Shown piece by piece: positions 1 through 11,529 of a stretch of 64,000 nucleotides of DNA. Origin of the DNA: Oxytricha trifallax. Lineage: Eukaryota; Ciliophora; Spirotrichea; Sporadotrichida; Oxytrichidae. A program made the translations under genes and the position numbers. Numbering within the stretch: the stretch's first letter is position 1; every line of letters starts with the position of its first letter. The notes under the pieces were generated by a model. It was given only the letters and a program-made list of their open reading frames with translations, was not told where the DNA came from and did not search any database. The stretch is from assembly GCA_000711775.1 (NCBI GenBank), contig ARYC01001317.1, positions 1 to 64,000 on the forward strand. The letters are read 5' to 3'.

Positions 1-1329
1 ACTTATGAAAACTTTGACCAGTCTAGCTTTGATATTTAAATATAAGTTAAGTAGGAGATTTCCAAAGAAGCTGTTCAAATTGAGGAGGAGGTTAAACAAC
101 CCGCCATATAGCATTAATAAATACCAGCCAAATTTGACTATTAGTGCAAAGAGTGCAATAAAGTTTTCCCTTACAAGTCAACTTATAAGAGACACTTGAG
201 AGATATACACAACGATATGCCAAGGTTATATCTCAAGCATTAAAAGAAAGATGGGAAGTATGTTTGTGAGTTCTGTTAGAAGCCATATTCTCATACTAGA
301 GACCTCAAAGTGCACTTAAAAAAAAGCACAATTAAATTTGTCTTTATTCATGAACCCACAGGAATAGATTCCTCTAAAAGAGAAGATCAAGAAACCCAGT
401 GGAGTCTCTTAGAGTTAAAGTCTAGAAGTAAATTAAAATGAAGAAAGCAGTCAAGAACATTCCAGTCTCTGAGATCAATAAAATCATAGTTAAAATAGAG
501 GCAATGAAGATTCCTATATTAAAAATTATTGACTTAGATTCTTGCCTAGAAACTACCTCACTCTTGAAGATAAAATAGAGAAGAGAGTCATTACTGATGA
601 CTAATATGCTTACAAGATATATCCATTCAATTACTTCCTTGCTGATGACAAGTTCCAAATGGAATTTGCAAATGAGTATTATGCTCTTTAAAAAGCAAAG
701 AAAAATGAGTGCAGGCATATCATCTAGCTTGATGCTATTTTACTTGGTAAAGATCATGTAGCCTTCAAGCTTCCTTTACTAGAAATGACTTACAGAGAAT
801 TCTTATCTGACAATAGATGTCAGAGATAAATTAACTAGATAATATAGCAGATAGTTGAGGAATTGAAGAGCTTCAAAAGCTAGGTTATGTTCATAAAGAC
901 TTAAAGCCAGAGAACATCATGATGAACTTTCAGCCTCTTAGAGTTTATATTATTGACTTCAACAGAGCTCAAAGAGTGCAAGTCTCTGCATAAGGAAATG
1001 TATACGGCACTCCTGGATATTTTCCAGAGAGAGAGGATTGGAGAGATGGAGACACTTAATGGGATATCTGGGCTCTAGCAGTAATAATAATAGAGAGCGA
1101 CATGCCAAGAAACGATTACTTTAGCTGCATGAGTGAGAGAGATTCTAAGCAAAGAATCAAACAATATCTCGATAAAAATAAAATAAATGGAGGTCTCAGA
1201 GAACTTGCATACTCAACTATTATCAAGCCAAGCTAAGAGAATTAACAAACAATAGAAACAATAAAACATCAACTTAGAAAGATAAAATTCAGAGAACTGC
1301 CACATGACTCTAAGCTTATGTTTGTGTGA
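1..1329 (+). pseudogene. TBE 57-kDa zinc-finger/kinase gene, 3' part, decayed
   Basis: The 5' end lies outside the window. Two C2H2 fingers are readable near 150-320: the first has CKEC and an RHLRDIH helix end, the second has CEFC. Further on come a lysine-rich linker and a kinase-like domain whose catalytic loop reads VHKDLKPEN (HRD changed to HKD) and whose DFG equivalent is DFN. Relative to TBE-A there are one-base deletions near 553 and near 855, so the product would be truncated. The TGA stop at 1327-1329 lies about 160 bp from the element end, as in TBE-B. In the family this protein is of unknown function; DNA binding is inferred from the fingers. TAA and TAG must be read as Gln throughout. 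Confidence 0.85.
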
Positions 1330-1490
1330 AATATTTTAAAAACTCGCTTGTTATACTCACTTAAAATACTAATATTTAAACATTAAACCCCTACATAAAC
1401 CCTATTAAAACCCTAATAAAGTATACACTAATAGTCTACTTTTATCAATCAAAAACTCAATCAAACTACTGAAAGGGTTTTGGGGTTTTG
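1..1490 (+). mobile_element. TBE: TBE-0: telomere-bearing element, right part only (truncated by window edge)
   Basis: The right terminus ends in a G4T4-type repeat closing at 1490, and the adjoining sequence up to about 1380 is the same terminal inverted repeat as in TBE-A. Only the zinc-finger/kinase gene and the terminal repeat are inside the window. The sequence follows TBE-A closely, so both belong to one subfamily, whose ends read CCCTTTCAGTAG just inside the telomeric repeat. The three bases after the element are AGT; the other flank is outside the window, so the target duplication cannot be tested. Confidence 0.95.
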
Positions 1491-2717
1491 AGTATGTGTA
1501 GCATAAATCTAAAAAACAAGGAAGGTTAATTTCTTTCATATATGAAGATATTGATGCTCCACCGCATAGTGCTAAAAGTTCCTCTAATCAAATTATTTTT
1601 AATGAAATTTTCCTGTGATTTGATTGTTTTTCATTAAGATTACTTAACTAATATAATTAGAAAACACTGTTTCATTCCTGAGACTATTTGAGATAGCATA
1701 ATCAAACCTCTCTTGTGATAAAAAATTAAATATGATAGACCTCATCTAATTCATGTTTAAATGAATCTGCGAATTTATTTTTTAGAGTTTGAGGGATACA
1801 TTAAATATAATCTATCTGCGGACTGTATTTAGTTAAAACTTGGCTTAAAAAGGGAACATTTCATCTATTTATTTGGATTATTGGGATGTATTTGCTTTAG
1901 TTAAAAATTAGCTATTTCTGTTATATGATATTTTCTTTTAATAAATGAGTTGGAATTAGCAAAATTACGTTATTGCTAATAATAGCCCTTAACTAATTTT
2001 ATACACTTTTCTTTTCTAAGATCGATTTGCTTCAAAAATTAGAATGTAAAAATGACAAAGAAAGAGCATTACCCAGCAGAGCCGGGTATAAGGTCAATCT
2101 TAAAACAAATAATCATTTTTATCTATTTGCTTTCTAGCATCTTTTATTTCTTTAATTGGAACGACTGTGGTCAGTTTGGGTCCTATGCTCTTCAAACTAG
2201 ACTGCTCGTCTTGTACTCATATCATTGCTTCCCAGTGTACCATTTAAATAAAACATGGCAGCTTAACCATCTCACTTATTTATTGTGATAGTTTAAATGT
2301 TTTAGTTTATAAAGCATAAAATTGATTAATTAATTAATTAATTAATTATTAAAAGTAAATATTTATTTTAGATACTTAATTTAACATATTTAGATATTTA
2401 AAATGCGAATTCTATAACAGGTTTAAATGGCAACTAATCATAAATTAATTCTTTATTTTATAACTATTATTTTTGTAAAAATTTTAAATATCTTTGATAA
2501 TTAAATAATAACTAGTATTATTATAAATTAATTAAGAATCTTTTAATTTTTCCTAAATAAGCTACTAAAATTAATATTTAATCCCTAAAATTTAACAAAT
2601 CCAAAGAGCCAATTTGGAGAGTAGTATTAAATGGAATGAATAATATTTAATATAAAACTTATATCTTTACTGATATCTCTATAAAATAGTTTATAATTAT
2701 GAGAATTTAAATAAGGC
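1491..2717. other. Unassigned AT-rich spacer
   Basis: Flank between TBE-0 and the Ginger-like element. A short open frame at 2052-2288 has no recognisable motif and I treat it as chance. A TTAA tract lies at 2324-2350. Nothing else supportable is seen. Confidence 0.6.
2324..2350. repeat. (TTAA)n microsatellite
   Basis: About six perfect tandem copies of TTAA in AT-rich spacer DNA. Confidence 0.8.
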
Positions 2718-2723
2718 AATGTT
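2718..2723. repeat. Target site duplication AATGTT (left copy)
   Basis: The same six bases occur at 7334-7339, directly outside the other end of the Ginger-like element. Confidence 0.85.
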
Positions 2724-2812
2724 TGTTCTGACCGAGACCCCCCTCCTACCCCCTCCCCCCAACGCTTACCTCCCCCAACGTTTAACCTCCCCCCTCCCCC
2801 CAACGCTTTCAT
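2724..2812 (+). repeat. Left TIR of Ginger-like element
   Basis: C-rich terminal repeat with several near-copies of a CCCCCCAACG motif. Its reverse complement lies at about 7248-7333. The subrepeats could be transposase binding sites (inference). Confidence 0.8.
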
Positions 2813-3084
2813 ATGTATTTTTTTTATTTAAAATTTTATTACTATGTAATGCAAAATATTCCCAAATGTATTTACATAACTATATATTTTTTTTAGATTT
2901 TATTTTTCTTAGTTTTAAATTATTCATACAAAATATATTTACACATTAATAATTCATAATTATTAAATTTTTAAATTCAAATATTTAAAGGAATGTCAAT
3001 TAATTATAATAAATTATTGACATAATAAAATACTATTATTTTTTTTATAACTTTAAACTATATTTAAGTTAAACCAATATTATA

Positions 3085-4146
3085 ATGGCCAAAAAAGGGA
3101 AAAAAACTAAATAAAATAAAAAGAGAAAAATTGAAGAAATTTCTGAAAAAGTTTTAGATTCTTCAGAAAATGATAAAAATTCTAAAGAAGATGTTGATTC
3201 TGATGAAATTCAAGAAAATAAATAATTGAATTAAAAAAGAAGAAAAGTTAATCCTTAGATTACTCAGATTGATTTAGTATTACAATAATCTTAAAATGAA
3301 ACAGATTAGATGATTAATGATTTTGAGTTAATAAATACTTACTTAAATAAAGATGAAAATCAAAAAAAAGAATTAAATGATGAGCTTTCTAATATTAGTG
3401 ATGATAGTGTTTCACAATATTCAAATAAAATAGATGAAGTATCAAATGATGATATTTAAGTTAAAACAAACACTATTCAAAATCAAATTTAAGATTAATA
3501 ATTATCACTTACAAATGTTATTGGAGATGGAAACTGTTTATTTAGAGCAATCCTTTTAGCTTTAAATTATCCAGAAAATTAACACAGACTTTTAAGATAA
3601 ATGGTTGTAAACTATATACAGTTTAATTAATAAAGATATTAGCGTATAATAGAAAATAATTATCAGGAATCATTTTCTTAATATTTAAATAGAATGTAAA
3701 ATGATGGAGTATGGGGTTCTTTTGTAGAATTAAGAGCATTAAGTAATATGTTCTAAGTTTAAATTATAATCTACAATGATCTATAATAAGATCCAATTCA
3801 AATTATAAATCAATAGAGATATTAAAATATCATAAGAATTTATTATAGAAATTCTCATTTTTAAGTGATTAGAGAAATACATTAAAACTAGCAATAAAAT
3901 TAAAATGCAGGAACTATAGGAAAATAATAATCAAAAATCATAGAATCAAAAGATAATATAAATAGTATTTTTTAAATTGATATTAAATCAACTGAAATTT
4001 AGGAATAAGATATTAAAGAGGATGAAATAAAACTAATCTTAATGAAATTTTAAAATACGAAAAAATAATCATATCCAAGAATTCATTCTAACTTAGATAG
4101 GTATTAATAATATTTAGAATATTCGATTAATAAAATAATTCCTAAA
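3085..4146 (+). CDS. OTU-domain part of the OTU-integrase protein (exon-like part 1 of an interrupted gene)
   Basis: Starts at ATG 3085 and runs 354 codons with TAA/TAG as Gln. Residues 1-50 are lysine-rich and basic (a nuclear localisation signal is likely), followed by an acidic Ser/Asn/Gln-rich stretch. An OTU cysteine protease domain covers about residues 140-265: the GDGNCLFRAI box supplies Asp148 and the nucleophile Cys151, and NSHFQV supplies His258, so the catalytic triad looks complete. The family removes ubiquitin or related modifiers; a role in protecting or processing the transposase is inference. The frame runs directly into the foldback element at 4147 and resumes after it at 5915 in the same frame. 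Confidence 0.85.
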
Positions 4147-5908
4147 TGTTCCAACCGAGACCCCCCCTCCCAACCCCCCCTCCCAGGTCCAAAACGAGAA
4201 CCCCCCTCCCACCTCAACAACATCCTAATTCAAATGAAAACTTTAATCCTCGATGTTTAAATCATTTTCCTCATGACATATTGATCTCATTTTTTAATAC
4301 ATAAAAATAATTTTTTCAAAAATTTTCTCAATCATTCAAATGCTTATCTTTTCTTTAATTTTACATCTTTTGCTACGTCCATCGACTATTTTATTTATAG
4401 GCTCCCATAGGAAATTAATAAAATATAATTATATTTTGTTCGTTAATAATATAATTAAAAAAATATTAAACCAACAAACTCATTAAACTATATATAATAA
4501 TCATAGAACTAAATTTAAATAAAAATGTAATCACTTTATATAGTCTATATTCGAAATATGATTAATTTTATATAGCAATGTTTTCCAATTATTCTATAAT
4601 TATTACCATTAACTTAATATAGTAACTATCGATCATAAATGTTTCAAATTTAAAAATTATTTAAATCAATAAATTAACGTAATATATTTATGATAATCAT
4701 AATTAAACTAAAAATGAAAATTAAACTAATTAAAGAATAGAACCTCTCTGATTACATGAGCTCTGTGATGATAAATTATAAGTAAGTACAATTCTTCTTT
4801 CTTCAATTTTCAATTTATATCAGTATTTCGACACTTAATAGTCTTTAGGATTAAAATTTTCCATAAATTTCCATAGATTTTAATTTTTAAGATGTAGAGT
4901 ATGCGCTAATCAAATTTGTATAAACATACATTGAAAAATGAAAAAATTATTGACTCATCTTTATTGTAGATAAATAATAATACGAAAACACATCTTTGTC
5001 AAACAACAATCGACTTAGAAAATAAATATAAACTAAAAATTAAAATGAGTATAATAAACTATGAGTTATTTATACAGTCATTGCATTTAAGTAATCCTCA
5101 CATTTATACATTTTGTTCTCTAATACATTTAAATTGATTTACATAATTAAAAGTAATGCCAGTTTTTGTAAATTAAATTTCTACAAATTCCTAATGTTTC
5201 GTATTTTATCAATAATAGTTATGGAAAAATTGATATGAAAATATATTAAAATTAAAACCAATTATATTCACTATAATAATAAATTAGTTTGTAAAGGTAT
5301 TAATTTAAATATAAACAACTTCTTTATTAATTAAAGATAGTAAAAAATTGAATATAATAATTTATTATTATAGTGAATAAAATAGGTTTTAATTTTAATA
5401 TACTCTCATATCAATTTTTCCATGACTATTAGTTACTATATTTAAGTTAATGGTAATAATTATAGAATAATTGGAAAACATTGCTATATAAAATTAATCA
5501 TATTTCGAATATAGACTATATAAAGTGATTACATTTTTATTTAAATTTAGTTCTATGATTATTATATATAGTTTAATGAGTTTGTTGGTTTAACATTTTT
5601 TTAATTATATTATTAACGAGTAAAATATAATTATATTTTATTAATTTCCTATAGGAGCATATAAATAAAATATTCGACGGACGTAATGAAAGATGTAAAA
5701 TTAAAGAAAAGATAAGCATTTGAATGATTGAGAAAATTTTTGAAAAAATTATTTTTATGTATTAAAAAATGAGATCAATATGTCATGAGGAAAATGATTT
5801 AAACATCGAGGATTAAAGTTTTCATTTGAATTAGGATGTTGTTGAGGTGGGAGGGGGGTTCTCGTTTTGGACCTGGGAGGGGGGTGGGGAGGTTCTCGGT
5901 GAGAGACA
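4147..5908. mobile_element. Foldback element nested in the OTU-integrase gene
   Basis: Begins TGTTCCAACCGAGA and ends with the inverse of TGTCTCTCACCGAGA. The flanking duplication is CCTAAA (4141-4146 and 5909-5914). Its arms are long inverted repeats, about 4147-4640 against 5440-5908, and still very similar. A second, inner palindrome pairs about 5206-5290 with 5355-5435. The left arm holds about 560 bp (4645-5205) with no partner. No gene is present. The CCGAGA-C-tract end and 6-bp duplication match the host element type, so it is probably a non-autonomous relative that used an integrase of this kind (inference). Confidence 0.88.
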
Positions 5909-5914
5909 CCTAAA

Positions 5915-7111
5915 TTTACTGGTAAGCCAAGCACCAGAAGAAAGAAAATTTTTGAATTCAAATAAAAAGTCAATAAATATGAAGCTAAATTATCAAAGAC
6001 TTTACAAAGTTCTGTAAGTGAATCCTTGTTTGTAATGAAAGATATGAATAATTCGAAGGATTAAAAATCATATGTCATACCATTTGAATATGAAATACTA
6101 GATATTATAAGTTAAGCACACTGGTCTCAATACATAACTGGAATCCATAGAACTGTTAGAGATACAATGAAACATCTAAAAGATTAATTAAATATATGTT
6201 ATTATGGGATTGAATAAGATGTAAAAAGATATATAAACAATTGCCAAGAATGCCTTATTAAAAGATCATAAAAAATTCCAAAAAAATAAGAATTTTAGCC
6301 AATTTATTCATCAAGACCTTTGGAAAGGATATAAATTGATACAACTGACATTTAACATCTTAATAGCAAGTATCCTTATTTACTTTGTATTGTTGACCAT
6401 TTTTCTAAATTTGCTTAAGCATATACGTTAAAGAATAAATCAGCAGAAACAGTTTTAAAGAATATCAAAAAATACTTAAGTTAATTTGGAATTCCATATA
6501 TTATTTAATCAGATAATGAATTAGAATTTTGCAACAAACTAATGGAAGAATTAATTTAAAATCATCAGAATATTTAGCATATTACTTCAAGACCGTATAA
6601 TCCAAGAGCACAAGGTTGCGTTGAAGCATTCAACAAAACAATTAAAAAGGAATTACAAAATATTCAATCCAAATTAGATAAAAAATTTGAAATTAAAAAT
6701 GCGATATATGATTTTCTTATTCATTTTAATAATAAAGAGCATTCTACTACAAAGTACCAACCTAGAATAATTTTTAACAGTCAAGATTAAGAGTTATATA
6801 AACAAGTAAAGTAAAATATGGCTAAAACTCTAGAAGCAAAATATATATAACTAATTAAATTTAAGTAGGGTTAAACATGCTTACTGTATAATAAATTTAT
6901 AATAAAATCAAGAAATATGATTCAGAAATTAGAAGGAATGTAAGGCAGATATGGACAATATAAAATACAATGTACAGTTGTAAACATTGATAGAGTTCTA
7001 GTTTAAATTCAAATAGATCAGTAAAAAAATCTCCCAAAAGAATTACAGGTTGGATAAAAGTTTACAACACTTTTTACAAATTTAAGAGGATATTATTTAT
7101 CGAATGGTTGA
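5915..7111 (+). CDS. Integrase part of the OTU-integrase protein (part 2)
   Basis: Continues the frame of 3085-4146 when 4147-5914 is skipped (one target copy removed), giving 752 aa in all with a single TGA stop at 7109-7111. Residue numbers refer to this joined frame. An HHCC zinc-binding region has His423, His432, Cys464 and Cys467. The rve integrase core follows with Asp496 (IQIDTTD), Asp554 (IIQSDNE) and Glu591 (GCVEAFNK), 36 residues separating the last two. The C-terminal part resembles the beta-rich tail of gypsy integrases, but a clear GPY/F motif is not visible. There is no frameshift or TGA, so the gene looked functional when the insertion happened. It would act in the nucleus on the C-rich TIRs. 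Confidence 0.88.
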
Positions 7112-7247
7112 AAATATAAATTATTTTTTATTAAACTATTTAATTAATTAAAATATATAATGTATTCTTTAGTGTATTAATTATAAATTAATTAATCTTT
7201 TATTCATAATATTATGAAATATTTCTTACATTTATTAATAAGAGAAA

Positions 7248-7333
7248 GCGTTGGGGGGAGGTAGGCGTTGGGGGGAGGGGGGAGGTTAAGCGTTGGGGGA
7301 GGGGGGGTAGGAGGGGGGGGCTCGGTCAGAACA
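7248..7333 (-). repeat. Right TIR of Ginger-like element
   Basis: G-rich inverse of 2724-2812, with repeated CGTTGGGGGGAGG units and the terminal CTCGGTCAGAACA. Confidence 0.8.
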
Positions 7334-7472
7334 AATGTTGCTATTAATTAACAATTAAGCTATGTTTTAATATAATAATTCATCAGAAGTTAACATAAAA
7401 ATCAAGATCTCATTAATTATTAATTCAGTTAATAAGTTTTTTTAACATTGAAAATAAAATAGTTAAAATTAA

Positions 7473-7733
7473 ATGAATTTTCAAGAGATTGCGAACACTT
7501 TGCAGTCCATTGATGATGCAGCAAGCTGAAAAAGTTTATTTAATTAAGAATAATAAATTTTTTAAGAGAAACTTATTATCACTCTAGTAAAGTAATTAAA
7601 TCCTGCAAATGTTGGTTTTAATAAATAGTGGGACATCAAATAATACAGAAAACAAAGAAATTAAATCAGATATAGAGAATAACATGATGGCGAGTGGTGT
7701 TGGTTTATGTGTGATAAAATAATATTGGGGTGA
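7473..7733 (+). other. Short coding-like stretch, unrecognised
   Basis: One frame from ATG 7473 stays open for 86 codons in ciliate code except for a TGA at 7527-7529. The composition looks protein-like (Q/K-rich, with a GEWCWFMC stretch near the end). There is no known motif. It could be a decayed small gene, a fragment of a macronuclear-destined segment, or chance. Confidence 0.3.
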
Positions 7734-8890
7734 TCGAAAAAAACATTAATTAAAGTGTATCAAAAGCTACAATATACAAACAAATATTAAAAATTTTAAG
7801 TTGTTAATGCAATTTTACAATAGATCTAGGAAATCATAATATAATTAAGTTTATTGATAATGATTCAATTATATGATTCAATATTATTTAAGAATATATT
7901 TTTTTAATACAAAGGTTAACAGACACTACTGATTAACGAGGCAAGATGGCCAAATATGTGAAAAAGGTGCATTTTAGAATAGTCCAGAATTAAAGCTAAG
8001 AGTCAGACGGCAAATTTTTATAAGTTTGATAACCATGTATAGGTCAACTAGCCTCCTAATTTTTCTTCTAAATATCAACCAATCTAGTATTATTTTAAGT
8101 TTAAATTTGAAAATAGTGGTACTATTAAATCGATTTTGGCAATAAACTTCCCTAAATTAATTAAAGAATGAAGTAATTTTTAATGGCAATAGATACAATT
8201 AGCTCATCTTCAATTCTAGCCTTAAATTTAAAAATAAAAATGCACTATTTATTCATTGAAATATTTTATTAAGGAGAATTGTATGCTCAATATAATTCAA
8301 AGCGAAAGCAATTTTTAATTAAAAAATATTATTAAATTACAGCATTAAATTAGAAACAAAGAATGGGTATACTGAGCAAAATACAAAAGGACATCATATA
8401 AGGTGATATCGAGAACAATGACTTCTCTCACCTATCATAATTTACAATAAATATCATAAAATTAATCAAAGACTAATGGAGTCTGCATATCCTATATATC
8501 ATAACATTCATAGACATAAAAAATATAAGGAAAGGTTTCTTGCTAGTAAACCAAATTCCAATTATAACTAAATAGCATTCAATTTGAAGAAGAAAACGAA
8601 TGCGAAGTAGTTCAACTATAGACTTATCAACTTTTTAGATGCAAAGTCTTGCATAAATTAATGATAAGTTCTAAAAACCTTAACAGACTTCAACAAAAAC
8701 CCCAATAATTTAGTTTTAGAGACCAATCAGTAGTCTCGCTTGATAAACTAGCTTCAATATCATGAAAGCACTTATTCAAAAACTCCTCTCTAGAATTTTC
8801 TATGTAATGCAGAGCCAGAATACCAGGAGCAGTCCCTAATACCGTATAGAAAAGCCAACTTCATAACAAAGAAAGTGATCTACTCAAATA
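7734..8890. other. AT-rich region with overlapping short frames, no assignable gene
   Basis: Several short frames on the plus strand are open in ciliate code (for example about 8183-8587), but they overlap each other and none shows a motif. I cannot pick a real one. Confidence 0.4.
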
Positions 8891-9244
8891 ATGAGGAATA
8901 CTGAAGCTAAGTCAAAGAAAAAAAATCTCGACGAGAATAAATACTACAGCCCTTATTCAGAAGACTCTAGTTAATTCACCTACTACAAGAAAAAATTCAT
9001 AATAGACGGATCACAAGACTCCCCAAGACTACCATTTATTCTTTAAGGTTCCAGAACAAAAGTAGATGACATCAATGACGTTAACGATTAAAATAAGTAC
9101 TATATAGGAAGTTAATAAGAAATTATAAATTAAAAATTAGTACTAAATATGGATCCAAACTTAAACTTTAATAATCAACTAATAAATTAATTATTATTAA
9201 TTAGAATCCAATCTACTAATAATGTAGACAATATCCAAGGTTGA
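8891..9244 (+). other. Unrecognised ORF a (117 aa), possibly retroelement-derived
   Basis: ATG 8891 to TGA 9242-9244 in ciliate code, Asn/Gln/Lys-rich and without a known motif. The next frame (9243-9665) overlaps its end and continues coding-like, so a one-base shift may separate two parts of one gene. It lies upstream of a repeat at 9892-9955 that recurs at 35724-35773, so it may be the 3' part of a retroelement; this is a guess from position only. Confidence 0.35.
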
Positions 9245-9665
9245 AATATATACCAGGCTCGACACTGGAGAATCATGCGTCTCAATTGTGATTAATACAA
9301 TATAATCCAATCTACACAAAGTACTAAAGAAATTCACAGACGCTATAACTGCAAAATATGTCAACACACTTATAACTAAATTAACAGACATTGTAAAATT
9401 GGATGATAATGCACTCGCAACTCACATCCAGACAGACCCTAAGTCAGCAGAAGCTACTTCAAGAGAGCTTACTGCTTTCATAAAACTATTCAACATTGAC
9501 ATTCTTAAGAATGTCAATGATAATGAGTTATCCTGCATCTCTATCAGTTCAGACTACCATGACTACCTCAACAAGATAGAAATCCATGTGAAATGTCTGC
9601 AAAAACATGCTTACTTCCTAAATAGTGATTTGTTCTACTCATCACCACTAGGCACAGGGAAATGA
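9243..9665 (+). other. Unrecognised ORF b (about 140 codons), continues ORF a in another frame
   Basis: Open from about 9243 to TGA 9663-9665 with few TAA/TAG codons and normal-looking amphipathic segments. The first ATG is at 9399, but coding character extends upstream, which suggests a frameshift in an older, longer gene. A lysine/glutamate-rich tail in another frame follows to about 9830. No family is recognised. Confidence 0.4.
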
Positions 9666-9891
9666 TTGCTTAAAAACAACTTCAACACATAGTCCAAATT
9701 CAATGACCTAGGAGAAAGAGTTCAGATAATGAATAGTAAAAGAAAGGGAAAAAAGGCAAAAAACAAAGAAGAAAGCAAAGAAACAACAAATGAAGAGGAA
9801 AAAGAAAAAAAAACAAGATGAAGACTCAGTATACGAGAGGGAATCTCCTCAAGTTAATAGGTTAGTCCCATACATAATATTAATTATTATT

Positions 9892-9955
9892 GATCGGGGG
9901 TCCCAAGAGACCTCAATGTGATCACATTATTATTATTATAATATTATTAAATAAC
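9892..9955 (+). repeat. Dispersed 3'-end-like repeat with (ATT)n tail, copy 1
   Basis: A segment reading GATCGGGGGTCCC, then AGAGACCTCAATGTGATCACA, then ATT repeats. The inverse copy is at 35724-35773. A shared fixed end followed by an ATT tail is what non-LTR retrotransposon 3' ends look like; a Helitron or other repeat end is also possible. Confidence 0.55.
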
Positions 9956-10037
9956 AGTAAGTTAACTGAAAATTTGAAATACTTTTCTTAATTAATTAGA
10001 TATAAGCATTTATTAGGCAGTAGTCATAGTTTATTGA

Positions 10038-10894
10038 TCATTTATATAATTTAAAAAAAAACTTTGCTTCTGCAGGTGCCTTTTTCGGGGTATTGTCCTT
10101 CTTCATGTTGGCCTAGAGATGCTTGATCTCCTCGTCGTAGCGCCACTAGAACCCGGTGGCTTTCGATTTATTGATGATGCGTTTGACTTCCAAGGCAAAG
10201 GTGTAAGGGATGAAAGGGTTTTCCTAGAGCATCTTAAATGCGAATCCGTAGAGCTATTCCTCGATTGAAAGAATAATCTTTTAAAATTTTTCCTCCACCC
10301 AGTCACTTTTTGGTCCCTCTCTGCCAATATTTGGAGCCACAATTGCAGTTGCTCTCCATCTGCGGCAATCTTAGTCTTAAAGTGAGCTAACTTCGCTCTT
10401 GAACTCCGAAGCACTACCCATGAATAGGCAGCTGTAACTAATTCTTTTTCTTCCTCTGGAGATTGCACTTATTATTGCACATTATCGGGAAACAGTAGCA
10501 CATCCAGAGATGCTATAGCTGAAGTGTAATATAGCATCTTCTCGAACTTGAACTTCGTTTTTTTCATCATCAATATATGCTCAGCCTAAATGTTATCGAG
10601 CTTCACCATTTGCTAATCCTTGTGAACTTAAGACCTCTTGTCTCTCGCTTTTTAATTACTGTCAAGCAGTGCTTATTTTGCATGCATGTCTTTATCTCTG
10701 TCTGCCCTCTTGCCGATCAACAACTCTGTCCTTGGTTTCCTTGGAGTGCTTATGGATATTGACTACTTGTTGGTTCTCTGCTATTTATTCACTTCGTTAT
10801 GGGGGTTGGTTCTCCGATCCTTCCGCACACTCTTCCTGCTGCTCTTAATGAGCCTCCTGTTTCCTTCTTGCCTTATCACCTTTTCCTCTTTCAT
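10038..10894 (-). pseudogene. Element X coiled-coil protein, frameshifted
   Basis: Reads from ATG 10894 (complement) through a very basic, Lys/Arg/Gln-rich N-terminal part, a helical middle (about 10300-10560), then after a one-base shift near 10280 (in an A/T run) a helical C-terminal part to TGA 10038-10040. The C-terminal half is repeated at 63217-63660 with clear similarity (shared NPFIP, KRII and KATG motifs), which supports that the frame is real. Function is unknown; the helical, charged composition suggests a DNA- or protein-binding accessory factor. Confidence 0.55.
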
Positions 10895-11059
10895 GATGCG
10901 GTACCACTTTCACTTGAATGCATCCCTCTTACTCTCAGGCGGATTATCAGGAGGAATCGCTAGCATTTATGAAAAACAACATCAAATTTATAAATTAAAA
11001 TGAAATCAGATTAAACTAATAAGTATTCTTTAACAAATATGCAAAAGTCATATCCAATT

Positions 11060-11522
11060 ACAGTTACCTTTTCTATCCACTCTACATGATATTTAGTTCC
11101 ACCTGTTATTCTTATTAGAGTTTTGCAATTCTTTCTTATGTCTTCTGAGCTCTCTGTCTTCTACCATCGTGATTTCTGTTGACTAGTATCGCTAAAATAT
11201 ATAAAAAATTAGATATGTTTATTGCAACTTACAAATTTTGTTGAACAACCAGCAGCATGATGTCTGCCATTAACTTTATTCAATTCTAATATATTATTAA
11301 TATTAATTTTTTTTTAATTTTCTCTGTTATTTTTCATAATTATAAAGTGACAGATACCTCGATACCATTCACTCAGGCTCTCTCCTCCTGGGGTAATTTC
11401 AATTGGCTCTTCTTCTGCAGAATCAAGTAACAACCACTTTTTGGAATGTTTAACTACTGCTGCTGCATGACATTATTATTCTAAACCATTTTTATTTGTG
11501 ATACTTTTAATAAAAACCTGAA
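11060..11522 (-). pseudogene. Element X, tail of the tryptophan-rich protein; possible peptidase-like motif
   Basis: One frame contains CHAAAVVKHSKKWLLLDS, which resembles the His box of papain-fold peptidases (ubiquitin-hydrolase or Ulp type), but no matching catalytic Cys box was found, so this is weak. Downstream, an exon-like end AAGCSTKF is followed by a GTAAGT...TTTTAG intron-like stretch (about 11230-11190) and a charged exon. The same arrangement, with AAGYSLKF before the intron, occurs on the plus strand at 47731-47985, which shows that both are copies of one gene. Confidence 0.45.
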
Positions 11523-11529
11523 TTATAAA

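Larger units (their letters stand above)
2724..7333 (+). mobile_element. Ginger-like DNA transposon (OTU-integrase), with TIRs and 6-bp target duplication
   Basis: The element starts TGTTCTGACCGAG and ends with the inverse, CTCGGTCAGAACA. The flanks carry AATGTT on both sides (2718-2723 and 7334-7339). The terminal inverted repeats are about 90 bp and contain C-tract subrepeats of the type CTCCCCCCAACG. It codes for one protein with an N-terminal OTU protease domain and a C-terminal gypsy-type integrase. Ginger transposons are the known eukaryotic group of cut-and-paste elements with gypsy-like integrases, and some carry OTU domains. The family assignment is inference from this domain pair; Ginger1 target duplications are usually 4 bp, so the 6-bp duplication is a difference. 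The coding frame is split by the foldback element at 4147-5908. Confidence 0.85.

Noticed and set aside
422..718. 98-aa hydrophobic minus-strand frame
   Set aside because: Shadow of the TBE-0 zinc-finger/kinase gene; the same antisense frame appears in TBE-B.
2052..2288. 78-aa frame as a gene
   Set aside because: Short, no motif, and no sign of introns or a paralogue; length alone is not evidence in this composition.
10577..11003. Leu/Ser-rich plus-strand frames
   Set aside because: Antisense shadows of the coiled-coil gene, whose minus-strand reading is supported by a paralogue at 63.2 kb.
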